The position numbers and the translations under genes are program-made. From Candidatus Kapaibacterium sp. (lineage in GTDB: Bacteria > Bacteroidota > Ignavibacteria > Kapaibacteriales > UBA2268): a stretch of 36,573 nt of DNA. Positions within the stretch are counted from its first letter, which is position 1; each line of letters begins with the position of its first letter. The DNA lies in the NCBI GenBank assembly GCA_023957315.1, contig JAMLHE010000021.1, positions 1 to 36,573 on the forward strand, in the 5' to 3' direction. Positions 1 to 9,271 of the stretch are shown here, one piece after another. Below the pieces are notes generated by a model. It did not search any database, was not told the origin of the DNA, and saw nothing but the letters and a program-made list of their open reading frames with translations.

Positions 1-459
1 GAAACGATAAAGGTTGATTATAATGATGAGCCTATCGAAATATTAGAATTATTAATTGATAAATATATTTCCGAAAATAAAAAGATATATTTATTAGGAT
101 TCTCTATTGGTTCGATTAAATCGCTATATTTACATTTCAAATATGATATTCCAATTTTATTAATTAATCCCTCATTTTTCCCCGAAATAACCTTGCAGGC
201 GTATTTACCACAAAAAGAAATAGATTATATTATTAATTTAAAAAAAAATATTTTTAATATGATGCGGAATAATAAAACGAATTCTAATTTCAGCGTTTTA
301 TTAAGCAAAGATGACGAAGTAATTACTTATGATAAATTTCTAAATATTTTTAATCCATATATTAAATATGTTGAATGGTTTGAAAATAGTGGTCATAGTT
401 TTATTCAATTCGAGAATCGTGCCCAGCAAATCAAATTGCTGATGATTAGGGATGAGTAA
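1..459 (+). CDS. YqiA/YcfP-like alpha/beta-hydrolase, 3' part
   Basis: The gene enters from the left edge: frame 1 is open from base 1 and stops with TAA at 457-459, giving 152 C-terminal residues. An internal TTG at 193 is not needed as a start because the frame is open upstream and the catalytic elbow lies there. The visible part has a nucleophile elbow GFSIGS (about residue 34-39 of the fragment), a later acidic stretch SKDDEVI in the usual place of the catalytic Asp, and GHSF near the end with the probable catalytic His. This order and the small size fit the YqiA/UPF0227 esterase-like group of alpha/beta-hydrolases, which are cytoplasmic and of poorly known substrate. The stretch is very AT-rich. 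The fold is fairly sure; the substrate is unknown. Confidence 0.6.
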   Translation, partial: ETIKVDYNDEPIEILELLIDKYISENKKIYLLGFSIGSIKSLYLHFKYDIPILLINPSFFPEITLQAYLPQKEIDYIINLKKNIFNMMRNNKTNSNFSVLLSKDDEVITYDKFLNIFNPYIKYVEWFENSGHSFIQFENRAQQIKLLMIRDE

Positions 460-472
460 AACTATTCACTTC

Positions 473-1126
473 TCATTCTATCAAGATTTTAGAGGAGTAT
501 TCTATCACATATATTTTCAAAAAATCGTCAATGAATTCTTCAGTATTACCATCTTTTAACAATTCGGCTTTAATTTCCTGATATTCGTCAGTTTGTTTAA
601 ACGCTTGGTATTGTTTATCCTTAAATTCTTCATATTCCTCACCCGTAAATTGTATTTCCTTTATCAAAATTCCTTTATCAATTTCCAATAACAAGTAGTT
701 TTCATAAGTTGAAGCATAGCCCATATGAACGTATTCCAACAATTCACCGGAAGGCAAAACGAGCAGTCCGGTTAGCCAATCTACCACTATATCTTTTTGG
801 TCTGGGAATACGTCGTTTAAAACACTTATCCATTTTGATGCGTACCTTTTCTTCGAATCAGTGTCACGTACATTAATTTCAATATCGCGCAAATAAAGAA
901 TATCGCGGCTAATCTCAAAGCTTGCTTTATAACCGCGCCATAGTGCTGTTGACTGCCATCCACCTTTGGGTCTTAAGTCCGGATACTTTTCGAAATATGT
1001 TTCTAAAGGATTACTAAATAAGCTGTAATCCATATCATTATATTTGATTTTGTCAGGAATTTGTGCCGTGCCAAAAGCATTCTGTAAGGAGATTATCGCT
1101 ATAAAAAGTATCAATACAGTTTTCAT
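473..1126 (-). CDS. Exported protein of unknown function
   Basis: The 217-residue product begins with a clear signal peptide (MKTVLILFIAIISLQNAFG, cleavage probably just before TAQ) and no lipobox cysteine, so it should be periplasmic or secreted. The mature part is soluble and mixed alpha/beta, with an aromatic stretch around GGWQSTALWRG (about residue 55-65) and a charged, Glu/Lys-rich helical C-terminus. I do not recognise the family. It converges on the hydrolase gene with 13 bases between the stops, and has its own promoter of the TTG-N19-TATATTTG type upstream (1197-1226). No enzymatic motif is visible; an inhibitor or immunity-type role is possible but unsupported. Confidence 0.7.
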   Translation of the reverse strand: MKTVLILFIAIISLQNAFGTAQIPDKIKYNDMDYSLFSNPLETYFEKYPDLRPKGGWQSTALWRGYKASFEISRDILYLRDIEINVRDTDSKKRYASKWISVLNDVFPDQKDIVVDWLTGLLVLPSGELLEYVHMGYASTYENYLLLEIDKGILIKEIQFTGEEYEEFKDKQYQAFKQTDEYQEIKAELLKDGNTEEFIDDFLKIYVIEYSSKILIE

Positions 1127-1196
1127 TGTCTTAACCTTTACTATTCTAAAAAAATTTCAACATCTTCTCATCCAATTCTTCTCAATAAGCACAATA

Positions 1197-1226
1197 CAAA
1201 TATAATTAAATGATGCATAAATGCAA
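1197..1226 (-). promoter_or_regulatory. Promoter of the exported protein at 473-1126
   Basis: Read on the minus strand, TTG at 1226-1224 is followed after 19 bases by TATATTTG at 1204-1197. This matches the Bacteroidota -33/-7 promoter pattern (TTG, 19-21 bp, TAnnTTTG). It predicts a transcript start near 1190 and a leader of roughly 65 bases before the ATG at 1126. Confidence 0.65.
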
Positions 1227-1295
1227 TAGAAAATTCTTGAATAGAACGATTTCTCCATCTCCCCCCTTTTATTTCCACTTCTTTGATAGACTTAC

Positions 1296-1325
1296 TTGCT
1301 TTTTGCCAAAAATTTCTTAAATTTG
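1296..1325 (+). promoter_or_regulatory. Promoter of icd
   Basis: TTG at 1296-1298 and TAAATTTG at 1318-1325 are separated by 19 bases, again the Bacteroidota -33/-7 arrangement. The start would fall around 1332, leaving a leader of about 50 bases before the icd ATG at 1386. It is divergent from the promoter at 1197-1226, with about 70 bases between them. Confidence 0.65.
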
Positions 1326-1376
1326 TTATCTATGTGAATTTGATTTTGAAATTAAATATTTTACTATATATCATAG

Positions 1377-3614
<2,238 letters not shown>

Positions 3615-3637
3615 AAAGCACCCGGAAAATTCTTCCC

Positions 3638-3669
3638 AAAGGCTGTCCAAATGGGCAGCCTTTTTTTTT
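3638..3669 (+). terminator. Rho-independent terminator of icd
   Basis: GGCTGTCC at 3641-3648 pairs with GGGCAGCC at 3653-3660 (one G-U pair, loop AAAT), extended by AAA/TTT, and is followed by nine T residues. It lies 23 bases after the icd stop codon. Confidence 0.92.
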
Positions 3670-3706
3670 GTGAGTATAAAATTAATAAATTTATATGAAT
3701 TTTTGT

Positions 3707-3714
3707 TATATTTG
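3707..3714 (+). promoter_or_regulatory. Possible -7 element of the R-M operon
   Basis: TATATTTG matches the TAnnTTTG -7 consensus seen elsewhere in this window and lies about 110 bases before the methyltransferase ATG. No TTG is found at the expected distance upstream, so this may be a weak or regulated promoter. Confidence 0.35.
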
Positions 3715-3823
3715 CATTAGATGTAATTTTTAAATCATTAATAATATTTTTTAGAATATGTATAAAGTTGATGTTGCTAATAGAAAGCTATAGTAATGAG
3801 TGGTATTCCAAAATTGTCTTAAT

Positions 3824-4732
3824 ATGAAACCATTAGTAAAATATAGGGGTGGAAAATCAAAAGAAATTCCTCATTTAATTAAACATCTTACACAATATTG
3901 TGGTAGATACATTGAGCCATTTTTTGGTGGCGGCGCGTTATTCTTTTACTTAGAACCTAAGAAAGCAATCATAAACGACATCAACTCAAAACTAATATCC
4001 TTTTATTTGGAAGTAAAATACAACTTTGACAACCTCAAAGCGGAACTAACTGAAATTGAAAAAATTTATACGATTAATCGCCAAAAATTTGAAGAACTAA
4101 AACGTCAAGCACCTGATAAACGTGTAGACGACGACAACGAATCTCTATATTACAAGATAAGAGATATGTTCAATGATTTGAATGAGAAAAAATATTCTGA
4201 TGGATTGCTTTATTTCTTTATAAACAAGACAGCTTATTCAGGAATGATACGCAATAACTCCAAAGGTGAGTTTAATGTTCCCTATGGAAGATATGCCAAC
4301 CTTAATACTACTTTGGTTACAAAAGCCCATAGTGTCTTACTTGCAAACACGGAAATTTACAATCTCGACTATTCGGAAATTTTTAGAATGGCAAATGAAG
4401 ATGATTTTATGTTTTTAGACCCGCCCTATGATTGTGTTTTCTCGGACTATGGAAATATAGAGCATAAGGACGGCTTTAACGAAAAAAATCATATTGAATT
4501 AGCTAATCAATATAAACAATTAAAATGCAAAGCACTTATGGTAATTGGCAGAACTCCATTAACTGAAAAGTTATATGAAGACATGATTGTTGATGAATAT
4601 GGAAAATCTTATGCAGTAAATATTAGAAACAGATTTAAGTCCGAAGCGAGCCATATTTTAATTTCAAATTATGGCAACGTATCTAAAAAATATTTCCCAA
4701 AAATTGTATTTGAAAAAGATCTAGTACTGTAA
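3824..4732 (+). CDS. Dam-like (D12 class) N6-adenine DNA methyltransferase
   Basis: The 302-residue protein transfers a methyl group from S-adenosylmethionine to adenine in DNA and protects the host from the endonuclease encoded 6 bp downstream. It shows the D12/Dam order: the N-terminal KYRGGKSKEI, the SAM-binding motif I EPFFGGGALFF (about residue 34), an insert region for target recognition, FFINKTAYSGMIRNNSKGEFN (about 130-150), and the catalytic DPPYDCVF (about 198). The ATG at 3824 is preferred over an in-frame GTG at 3800 because family members start at this KPxxKYxGGK motif. Dam relatives recognise GATC, so a GATC-containing target is likely. It has low GC content, like its partner and unlike icd. 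Specificity is inferred, not shown. Confidence 0.9.
   Translation: MKPLVKYRGGKSKEIPHLIKHLTQYCGRYIEPFFGGGALFFYLEPKKAIINDINSKLISFYLEVKYNFDNLKAELTEIEKIYTINRQKFEELKRQAPDKRVDDDNESLYYKIRDMFNDLNEKKYSDGLLYFFINKTAYSGMIRNNSKGEFNVPYGRYANLNTTLVTKAHSVLLANTEIYNLDYSEIFRMANEDDFMFLDPPYDCVFSDYGNIEHKDGFNEKNHIELANQYKQLKCKALMVIGRTPLTEKLYEDMIVDEYGKSYAVNIRNRFKSEASHILISNYGNVSKKYFPKIVFEKDLVL
4717..4722. other. GATC site at the methyltransferase/endonuclease junction
   Basis: AGATCT (GATC at 4718-4721) is one of only two GATC tetramers I found in the window. It lies in the last codons of the methyltransferase gene, 17 bases before the ATG of the endonuclease. A regulatory role is conceivable but not shown. Confidence 0.9.
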
Positions 4733-4738
4733 AATGAT

Positions 4739-6418
4739 ATGCCAAGAATAAACAGTAAAGTAATTTTCGTCACTACTTCTCCTAGGACACCAGCCAAAAT
4801 GATTCCTGAAATCGGATTATTATCTACTCACTTTTCAGGGAGGAAATGGGGGAATGAAACTCAGAGAGCATTTATGGAGCTATTAAGGGAGGAAAACTTT
4901 TTCAATGGCGAAGGTGCGAATGATCCTGCTTTTAGTGCAAGAGATAGAATAAACCGTGCGCCAAAAGCTCTTGGTTTCGTTATTTTGTCCCCTACAATTA
5001 AACTAACATCGGCAGGCAAAGAATTAATAAGTTCAATTAGAAAAGAAGAAATATTTTTAAGACAGTTGCTTAAATTTCAAATTCCTTCTCCATTCCATAA
5101 ACCCACAGAACAGTCAGCAAATTTTTGGGTCAAACCTTATCTAGAAATTTTCCGCCTAATTAGACATTTTGGAACATTGAAATTTGATGAATTGACGATG
5201 TTTGGATTGCAGTTAGTTGATTACAGAGGATTTGATACGATTGTCGAAAAAATCAACCAGTTCAGGAATGCAAAAGCACAGTTTGACGGGAATTACAAAA
5301 GTTTTCGTAAAGAATACTGGGATGCAGAATTAAGAGGAATTTATAGTTCAGATATAAATTCAGGAAACACTCGAACACGACAAACAAAGGATAATTCAAT
5401 TCCAAAATATTTGAAAACGAAATCAAGTAATATGCGAGATTATGCAGATGCTTGTTTTCGTTATTTAAGAGCAACAGGGTTAGTAAACATTTCACATATA
5501 GGAAAATCTATTTCTATTGTTCCGGAAAAAATTCAAGAAGTTGATTATTTCTTACAAAATGCAAACAGAGACCCCATATTCATTGATGACGAAATTCAAT
5601 ATGTTGATTATCTTGGCAATCCTCAAATTCCCAATTTATTAACGGACAATAGAGAATTACTCGAACAAAAAATACGTACTGAATTTCCGCAAATTGAAAT
5701 ATCACCAAATGCAACTTTACAAGACCTTAAAAACCTTTTTGCAGACGAGTTAGAAAACAGAAAAGAACAATTATTAACAGAACAAGTTGCCGCAATCAAA
5801 GACTACCGACTCTTTGAAGAAATATCTACAACATTTGACCAAATACTCGATAATTCGCTATATGACACTCCGCTAATGTTGGAATGGAATACTTGGAGAG
5901 CAATGACAATGTTGGACGGTGGAGAGATTAAAGCTAATTTAAAATTTGACGACTTTGGAAATCCAATGTCAACAGCACAGGGCAATATGGCAGACATTGT
6001 TTGCGATTATGGAGACTTCGGTTTAACAGTCGAAGTAACTATGCAAAGCGGACAAAGACAGTATGAAACAGAAGGTGAGCCAGTATCAAGACACCTTGCA
6101 AAATACAAAAGAGAAACTGAAAAACCAGCTTACTGTTTATTCATTGCCCCAAACATAAATGACTCATGCAAAGCACATTTTTACGCATTGCATAAAATGA
6201 ACATTCAATATTATGGTGGGACTTCAACAATAGTTCCATTGCCATTGAGTGTTTTTATTAAAATGGTTCAGGACTCTCATAATGCAAATTATGTTCCTGA
6301 ACCAAGTCATGTTCAACGATTTTTCGAACGTTCAAATGAATTGGCAAACTCGACAGAAAATGAAGTGGATTGGTATAATGGAATAACTCAAGAGGCTCTA
6401 AATTGGCTGACTGAATGA
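4739..6418 (+). CDS. AlwI-family type II restriction endonuclease
   Basis: The 559-residue product resembles the AlwI restriction endonuclease family, type IIS enzymes that cut to one side of an asymmetric site (AlwI itself recognises GGATC). Recognisable parts are the N-terminal GLLSTHFSGRKWG stretch (about residue 25-38), the central helical region with LEIFRLIRHFGTLKFDEL (about 132), and a C-terminal nuclease-like core in which an acidic ADIVCDYGDFG (about 418) is followed by LTVEVT (about 429) and a Glu-rich QRQYETEGEP (about 440), compatible with a PD-(D/E)XK site. It starts 6 bp after the methyltransferase stop, so the two form an operon with methylase first. A single Dam-like methylase can protect both strands of a GGATC site because its GATC core is palindromic, which agrees with this pairing. 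The family is fairly sure; the exact site is inferred. Confidence 0.8.
   Translation: MPRINSKVIFVTTSPRTPAKMIPEIGLLSTHFSGRKWGNETQRAFMELLREENFFNGEGANDPAFSARDRINRAPKALGFVILSPTIKLTSAGKELISSIRKEEIFLRQLLKFQIPSPFHKPTEQSANFWVKPYLEIFRLIRHFGTLKFDELTMFGLQLVDYRGFDTIVEKINQFRNAKAQFDGNYKSFRKEYWDAELRGIYSSDINSGNTRTRQTKDNSIPKYLKTKSSNMRDYADACFRYLRATGLVNISHIGKSISIVPEKIQEVDYFLQNANRDPIFIDDEIQYVDYLGNPQIPNLLTDNRELLEQKIRTEFPQIEISPNATLQDLKNLFADELENRKEQLLTEQVAAIKDYRLFEEISTTFDQILDNSLYDTPLMLEWNTWRAMTMLDGGEIKANLKFDDFGNPMSTAQGNMADIVCDYGDFGLTVEVTMQSGQRQYETEGEPVSRHLAKYKRETEKPAYCLFIAPNINDSCKAHFYALHKMNIQYYGGTSTIVPLPLSVFIKMVQDSHNANYVPEPSHVQRFFERSNELANSTENEVDWYNGITQEALNWLTE
4922..4926 (-). other. Only GGATC site found in the window
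   Basis: GATCC on the plus strand (GGATC on the minus strand) is the only copy seen of the AlwI-type recognition sequence. It lies inside the endonuclease gene itself. Confidence 0.85.
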
Positions 6419-6532
6419 AGGCATGCGAGTTAAATCAAGTAGCCTCTGTCAGTTGTAATAATTGAACAGGAAAAAAAGAATCTATTTGAACATTTTAATG
6501 GTAGGTAGATTTTTCATGTCATTGTAATATTT

Positions 6533-7090
6533 TTAAAGATGCAAATTCCATCTATTTAGTATATTACTTAGATTGATTTTCCATTTTTTTTTGTTAAAAG
6601 ATTTAATGTTATGGAGATTTAATAAGTCTTCTTTTACTGAATCTTGTAGTTTACCCCCTAATTCATTAATTTTTTGAAAATGTTCTTTACCTATTTCAAT
6701 TAAACTACGGTTTGATTTATCTTTAACTTTGGCTACTTGTCTTGCAATACTGAAATATAATTCATTTAACTCTAAAAGACATTCAATGGTTTCGGGTGTA
6801 AACCAAATATTTTCAACCATTGACTGTTCAAATGCTTGTAATTTAAGATTGTAATTTTCATGACCATAATAAAATATAGAATGATACTGTTTATCATCTT
6901 CATCAATGAAAGTCGACTTTAGGATTGTTAAATGTTTTTCAATATAGGAATATGCTTTTAAACGTTTTCGTATTATCAGTTTATAATATTCGCTCTTGAA
7001 ATCATAACGCTTTAGAACTAGCCCTACTACTACTGCCGATATTGTCGAAATTATTACTGAAATCAAACCAGACCATATAATTATTTCCAT
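6533..7090 (-). CDS. Small single-pass membrane protein of unknown function
   Basis: From the ATG at 7090 the protein has 185 residues: an N-terminal membrane segment (IIIWSGLISVIISTISAVVV, residues 3-22), a basic stretch, then a mostly helical cytoplasmic domain rich in Lys, Glu and Leu. An upstream in-frame ATG at 7114 adds eight residues, but it would lie between the predicted -7 element (7116-7123) and the transcript start, so 7090 is the better choice. The family is not recognised. It converges with the restriction endonuclease gene and shares its low GC content, so it may belong to the same acquired segment. Similar small membrane-anchored helical proteins occur in defence islands, but nothing in the sequence proves a defence role. 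Confidence 0.7.
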   Translation of the reverse strand: MEIIIWSGLISVIISTISAVVVGLVLKRYDFKSEYYKLIIRKRLKAYSYIEKHLTILKSTFIDEDDKQYHSIFYYGHENYNLKLQAFEQSMVENIWFTPETIECLLELNELYFSIARQVAKVKDKSNRSLIEIGKEHFQKINELGGKLQDSVKEDLLNLHNIKSFNKKKWKINLSNILNRWNLHL

Positions 7091-7115
7091 TAATCCCTCA
7101 GAAAAATATTTCATA

Positions 7116-7147
7116 CAAACTTACAAATCATAAACGACATATCCAAA
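7116..7147 (-). promoter_or_regulatory. Promoter of the membrane protein at 6533-7090
   Basis: On the minus strand TTTG (7147-7144) precedes TAAGTTTG (7123-7116) by 20 bases, a full Bacteroidota-type promoter. The start site expected around 7109 leaves only the ATG at 7090 as a usable start codon. Confidence 0.65.
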
Positions 7148-7246
7148 TTTTGTTGAATATAGTAGTAATCCAAAATACTTTGAAAATTACTTACAAATAT
7201 AAGATTTGAAATGTCATAATACGGCATTTGCCACCCCCAAACCCCC

Positions 7247-7274
7247 AAAAAAAAAGCCGCCCAAATGGGCGGCT
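7247..7274 (-). terminator. Rho-independent terminator of the 7302-9164 operon
   Basis: A perfect hairpin AGCCGCCC / GGGCGGCT (7255-7262 with 7267-7274, loop AAAT) is followed on the minus strand by nine T residues (7255-7247). It sits 28 bases beyond the stop of the 170-residue lipoprotein gene. Confidence 0.93.
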
Positions 7275-7301
7275 GTGAAGAAATGCTGTGTCGAATCGGG
7301 A

Positions 7302-7814
7302 TTACATGGCGTCCATATGAGTCATGATGAACATGTTGATTCCGTTTTTGGTCTGTGATTTGCCCAAGATTCCGACTTTGTCGGCTGAGGCAAATGCTGC
7401 AAGGCGTTTGGAAGCAAATGAGCCGTCTTCGTTGTAAACGAAATAGACTTTGTTGCCCGATTTGAACACTAAGAGTCCTCCGCGACCAACTATGGCAGTA
7501 GCATCTGCTTTGCTGACTCTCCCGGTGCCGCCTTGTACCAATCCGTCAAGCGAGGCTACATAACCTTCGAGTGGTTTCTGTGTTGCGTCAACGGGTTTTG
7601 CAGGGGCTTTGTCTCCGTCCTTCTTAGGGGTTTCGACAACAGGTTCCGGAGTAAGTACTAAGGTGTCAATGACATCCGGTGTTGTTTCAACCGAGTCAAT
7701 AATATCTTCAATTGATTCCTCTGGCAATGGGGCTTCTTCTGTCTTATCGCCGCAAGCAACGAAAGTAAGCATCAGAGTAGCCATCATCAAAGGTAGTAAA
7801 AAGTTCTTAATCAT
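7302..7814 (-). CDS. Lipoprotein with a small repeated C-terminal domain
   Basis: The 170-residue product starts with a lipoprotein signal peptide ending in the lipobox FVAC (Cys about residue 21). A Pro/Glu/Thr-rich, probably disordered linker follows (about 22-78), then a compact domain of about 85 residues with SLDGLVQGGTGRVSK, LVFKSGNKVYFVYNEDGSF and VGILGKSQTKNGINM. This domain is a close paralogue of nearly the whole mature protein encoded just upstream (7855-8211), down to the same C-terminal DAM. I do not recognise the domain; the short alternating hydrophobic strands suggest a small beta-barrel. It is the last gene of a three-gene operon (41 bases after the previous stop) closed by the terminator at 7247-7274. 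Confidence 0.85.
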   Translation of the reverse strand: MIKNFLLPLMMATLMLTFVACGDKTEEAPLPEESIEDIIDSVETTPDVIDTLVLTPEPVVETPKKDGDKAPAKPVDATQKPLEGYVASLDGLVQGGTGRVSKADATAIVGRGGLLVFKSGNKVYFVYNEDGSFASKRLAAFASADKVGILGKSQTKNGINMFIMTHMDAM

Positions 7815-7854
7815 AAATTCCTCAGATAATTATTAATAATTATTGCTTATGCAA

Positions 7855-8211
7855 CTACATAGCGTCAATCATCGTCATGATGATGATATTCAATCCGTGA
7901 ACTGTCTTGGTTTTCCCGACTATGCCAACGTTATCTGCTGTCGCAAAGGACGCGAGTCTTTTCCCTGCAAATGAACCGTCTTCGTTATAAACGAAGTAGA
8001 TTGTGTTGCCGGATTTGAGTACAATCGCATGCCCTGCATCGGCAAGAGTTTTGGCTTTGTCTTTAGCGACTTTGCCTGTGCCACCTGTGAGGTACGAATC
8101 AAGGCTTATGACTTGACCTTGGATAGTGGTTTGTGCATAGGCATATTGAATTGTCAACACCGATGCTGCGAGCATCGCTATTATGATGGAATAAACTGCT
8201 ATTTTTTTCAT
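7855..8211 (-). CDS. Small exported protein, paralogue of its downstream neighbour
   Basis: The 118-residue product has a type I signal peptide (MKKIAVYSIIIAMLAASVL, cleavage probably after YAQ or AYA near residue 27) and then little more than the domain shared with the protein at 7302-7814: SLDSYLTGGTGKVAK, IVLKSGNTIYFVYNEDGSF, GKRLASF, VGIVGKTKTVHGLNI, ending IDAM. Unlike its sister it has no lipid-anchor cysteine and no linker, so one copy would be free in the periplasm and the other anchored. The FVYNEDGSFA(G/S)KRLA core is identical or nearly so in both. The family is unknown to me. It lies 14 bases after the FnIII lipoprotein gene and is probably co-transcribed with it. Confidence 0.85.
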   Translation of the reverse strand: MKKIAVYSIIIAMLAASVLTIQYAYAQTTIQGQVISLDSYLTGGTGKVAKDKAKTLADAGHAIVLKSGNTIYFVYNEDGSFAGKRLASFATADNVGIVGKTKTVHGLNIIIMTMIDAM

Positions 8212-8225
8212 ATTGCAATCCTTAA

Positions 8226-9164
8226 TTAATTACTTGCTGTTTTAGCATAAGGAACGTCTTCAACTTTTTGGTATGAGATATGCAGAATAAGGTGTCTGTT
8301 TGGTGCAACACCATGCAAGAATCCACCTGAAAGTGCATTTCTTTCTACCATGACTTTTGCATAATTATATCTTGTTTTGCCCGGTTGGTATTTTCTTACG
8401 TAGAAAATTGCATTTTGTGAACCAGCAACAGTAGCTAAATCCAAAGTGGTTTCTGCGTACTTTGTATTTCGGTCGCCATCATCCATTGACCTGCTATCAA
8501 AAACATCATTCAAAGCATCAGCCAAGAAATAATCAGTCATCATAAAAGTAGGTTGTGGTTGTGTTTGGAAATTATAACCTAATTTAGTAGCCGAACCGAA
8601 CATGATAGTATTTCCAGCAGTTTCCAAACCTAAATCCCAATTTGCTCCATTAGTTACTGTAAGTGAGCTTGGACCTTCTGTACCATCGTAAATTTGCAAA
8701 CCACTTCCAAAGCCTGAAGCTGATTCATAAATTTTGATTGGCGCATCAAAGATAGTTTCAACGAATCTTGAAGCAGGTGACCATTTAACATTTGCTGAAG
8801 CTGCTGAATTTTCATTGTTTGTGTAGCGTGCTACGAGTTGGAATTCGTAAATTTTACCTTCTTCAAGTCCGGTAACTGCGATTGGGTTCACACCTTTCGC
8901 AACTGCCATAGTCATAGGGTTTGCTGTTTCTCCAACTACCCAATAATTAAGGAAGTAATCTTGGAATAGTGAGTTTTGCTCTGATGGGGAGATATCATAC
9001 TTTAAATGAATGGTAGTTTCATTTACTGATAGAGCCATCAGATTTGTGGGTGCAGCCGGTTTTTCATTAGTTGGGTCAACGGGGTCATCTTCAGTACATG
9101 AAGTGACAAGAAAGCCCATCAATAATGATGCAAATAAAACTGCTAAAAGTTTAGAATAAGACAT
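8226..9164 (-). CDS. Lipoprotein with a fibronectin type III-like domain
   Basis: The 312-residue protein carries a lipoprotein signal peptide with LVTSC (Cys about residue 23) followed by an acidic TEDDPVDP linker. Residues about 34-130 look like a fibronectin type III domain: PAAPTNLMALSVNETTIHLKY, then GLEEGKIYEFQLVARYTN, a typical F/G strand pattern. The rest (about 135-312) is probably beta-rich and I do not recognise it; it contains NGANWDLGLET, reminiscent of HmuY-like outer-membrane lipoproteins, but the match is weak. A GGAG ribosome-binding-like sequence lies just upstream of the ATG. It heads the operon with the two small paralogous exported proteins, which suggests a shared cell-surface role. 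Confidence 0.8.
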   Translation of the reverse strand: MSYSKLLAVLFASLLMGFLVTSCTEDDPVDPTNEKPAAPTNLMALSVNETTIHLKYDISPSEQNSLFQDYFLNYWVVGETANPMTMAVAKGVNPIAVTGLEEGKIYEFQLVARYTNNENSAASANVKWSPASRFVETIFDAPIKIYESASGFGSGLQIYDGTEGPSSLTVTNGANWDLGLETAGNTIMFGSATKLGYNFQTQPQPTFMMTDYFLADALNDVFDSRSMDDGDRNTKYAETTLDLATVAGSQNAIFYVRKYQPGKTRYNYAKVMVERNALSGGFLHGVAPNRHLILHISYQKVEDVPYAKTASN

Positions 9165-9271
9165 AGAAACTCCAAAAAAGTTTGTAAATACGTTAAAGTA
9201 ATAATGTTAATGTACGAAATACTATTGTTAATATTTTGGAATATGAAAATGCGTTAATATTCGACTGCTTA

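Noticed and set aside
193..459. Independent 88-residue gene starting at TTG 193
   Set aside because: The same frame is open to the window edge and contains the GFSIGS catalytic elbow upstream, so it is the end of a longer hydrolase gene.
7826..7845. AT-only palindrome between the two small paralogue genes
   Set aside because: The stem has only A-T pairs and no T-run of note, so it is too weak to be called a terminator or operator.
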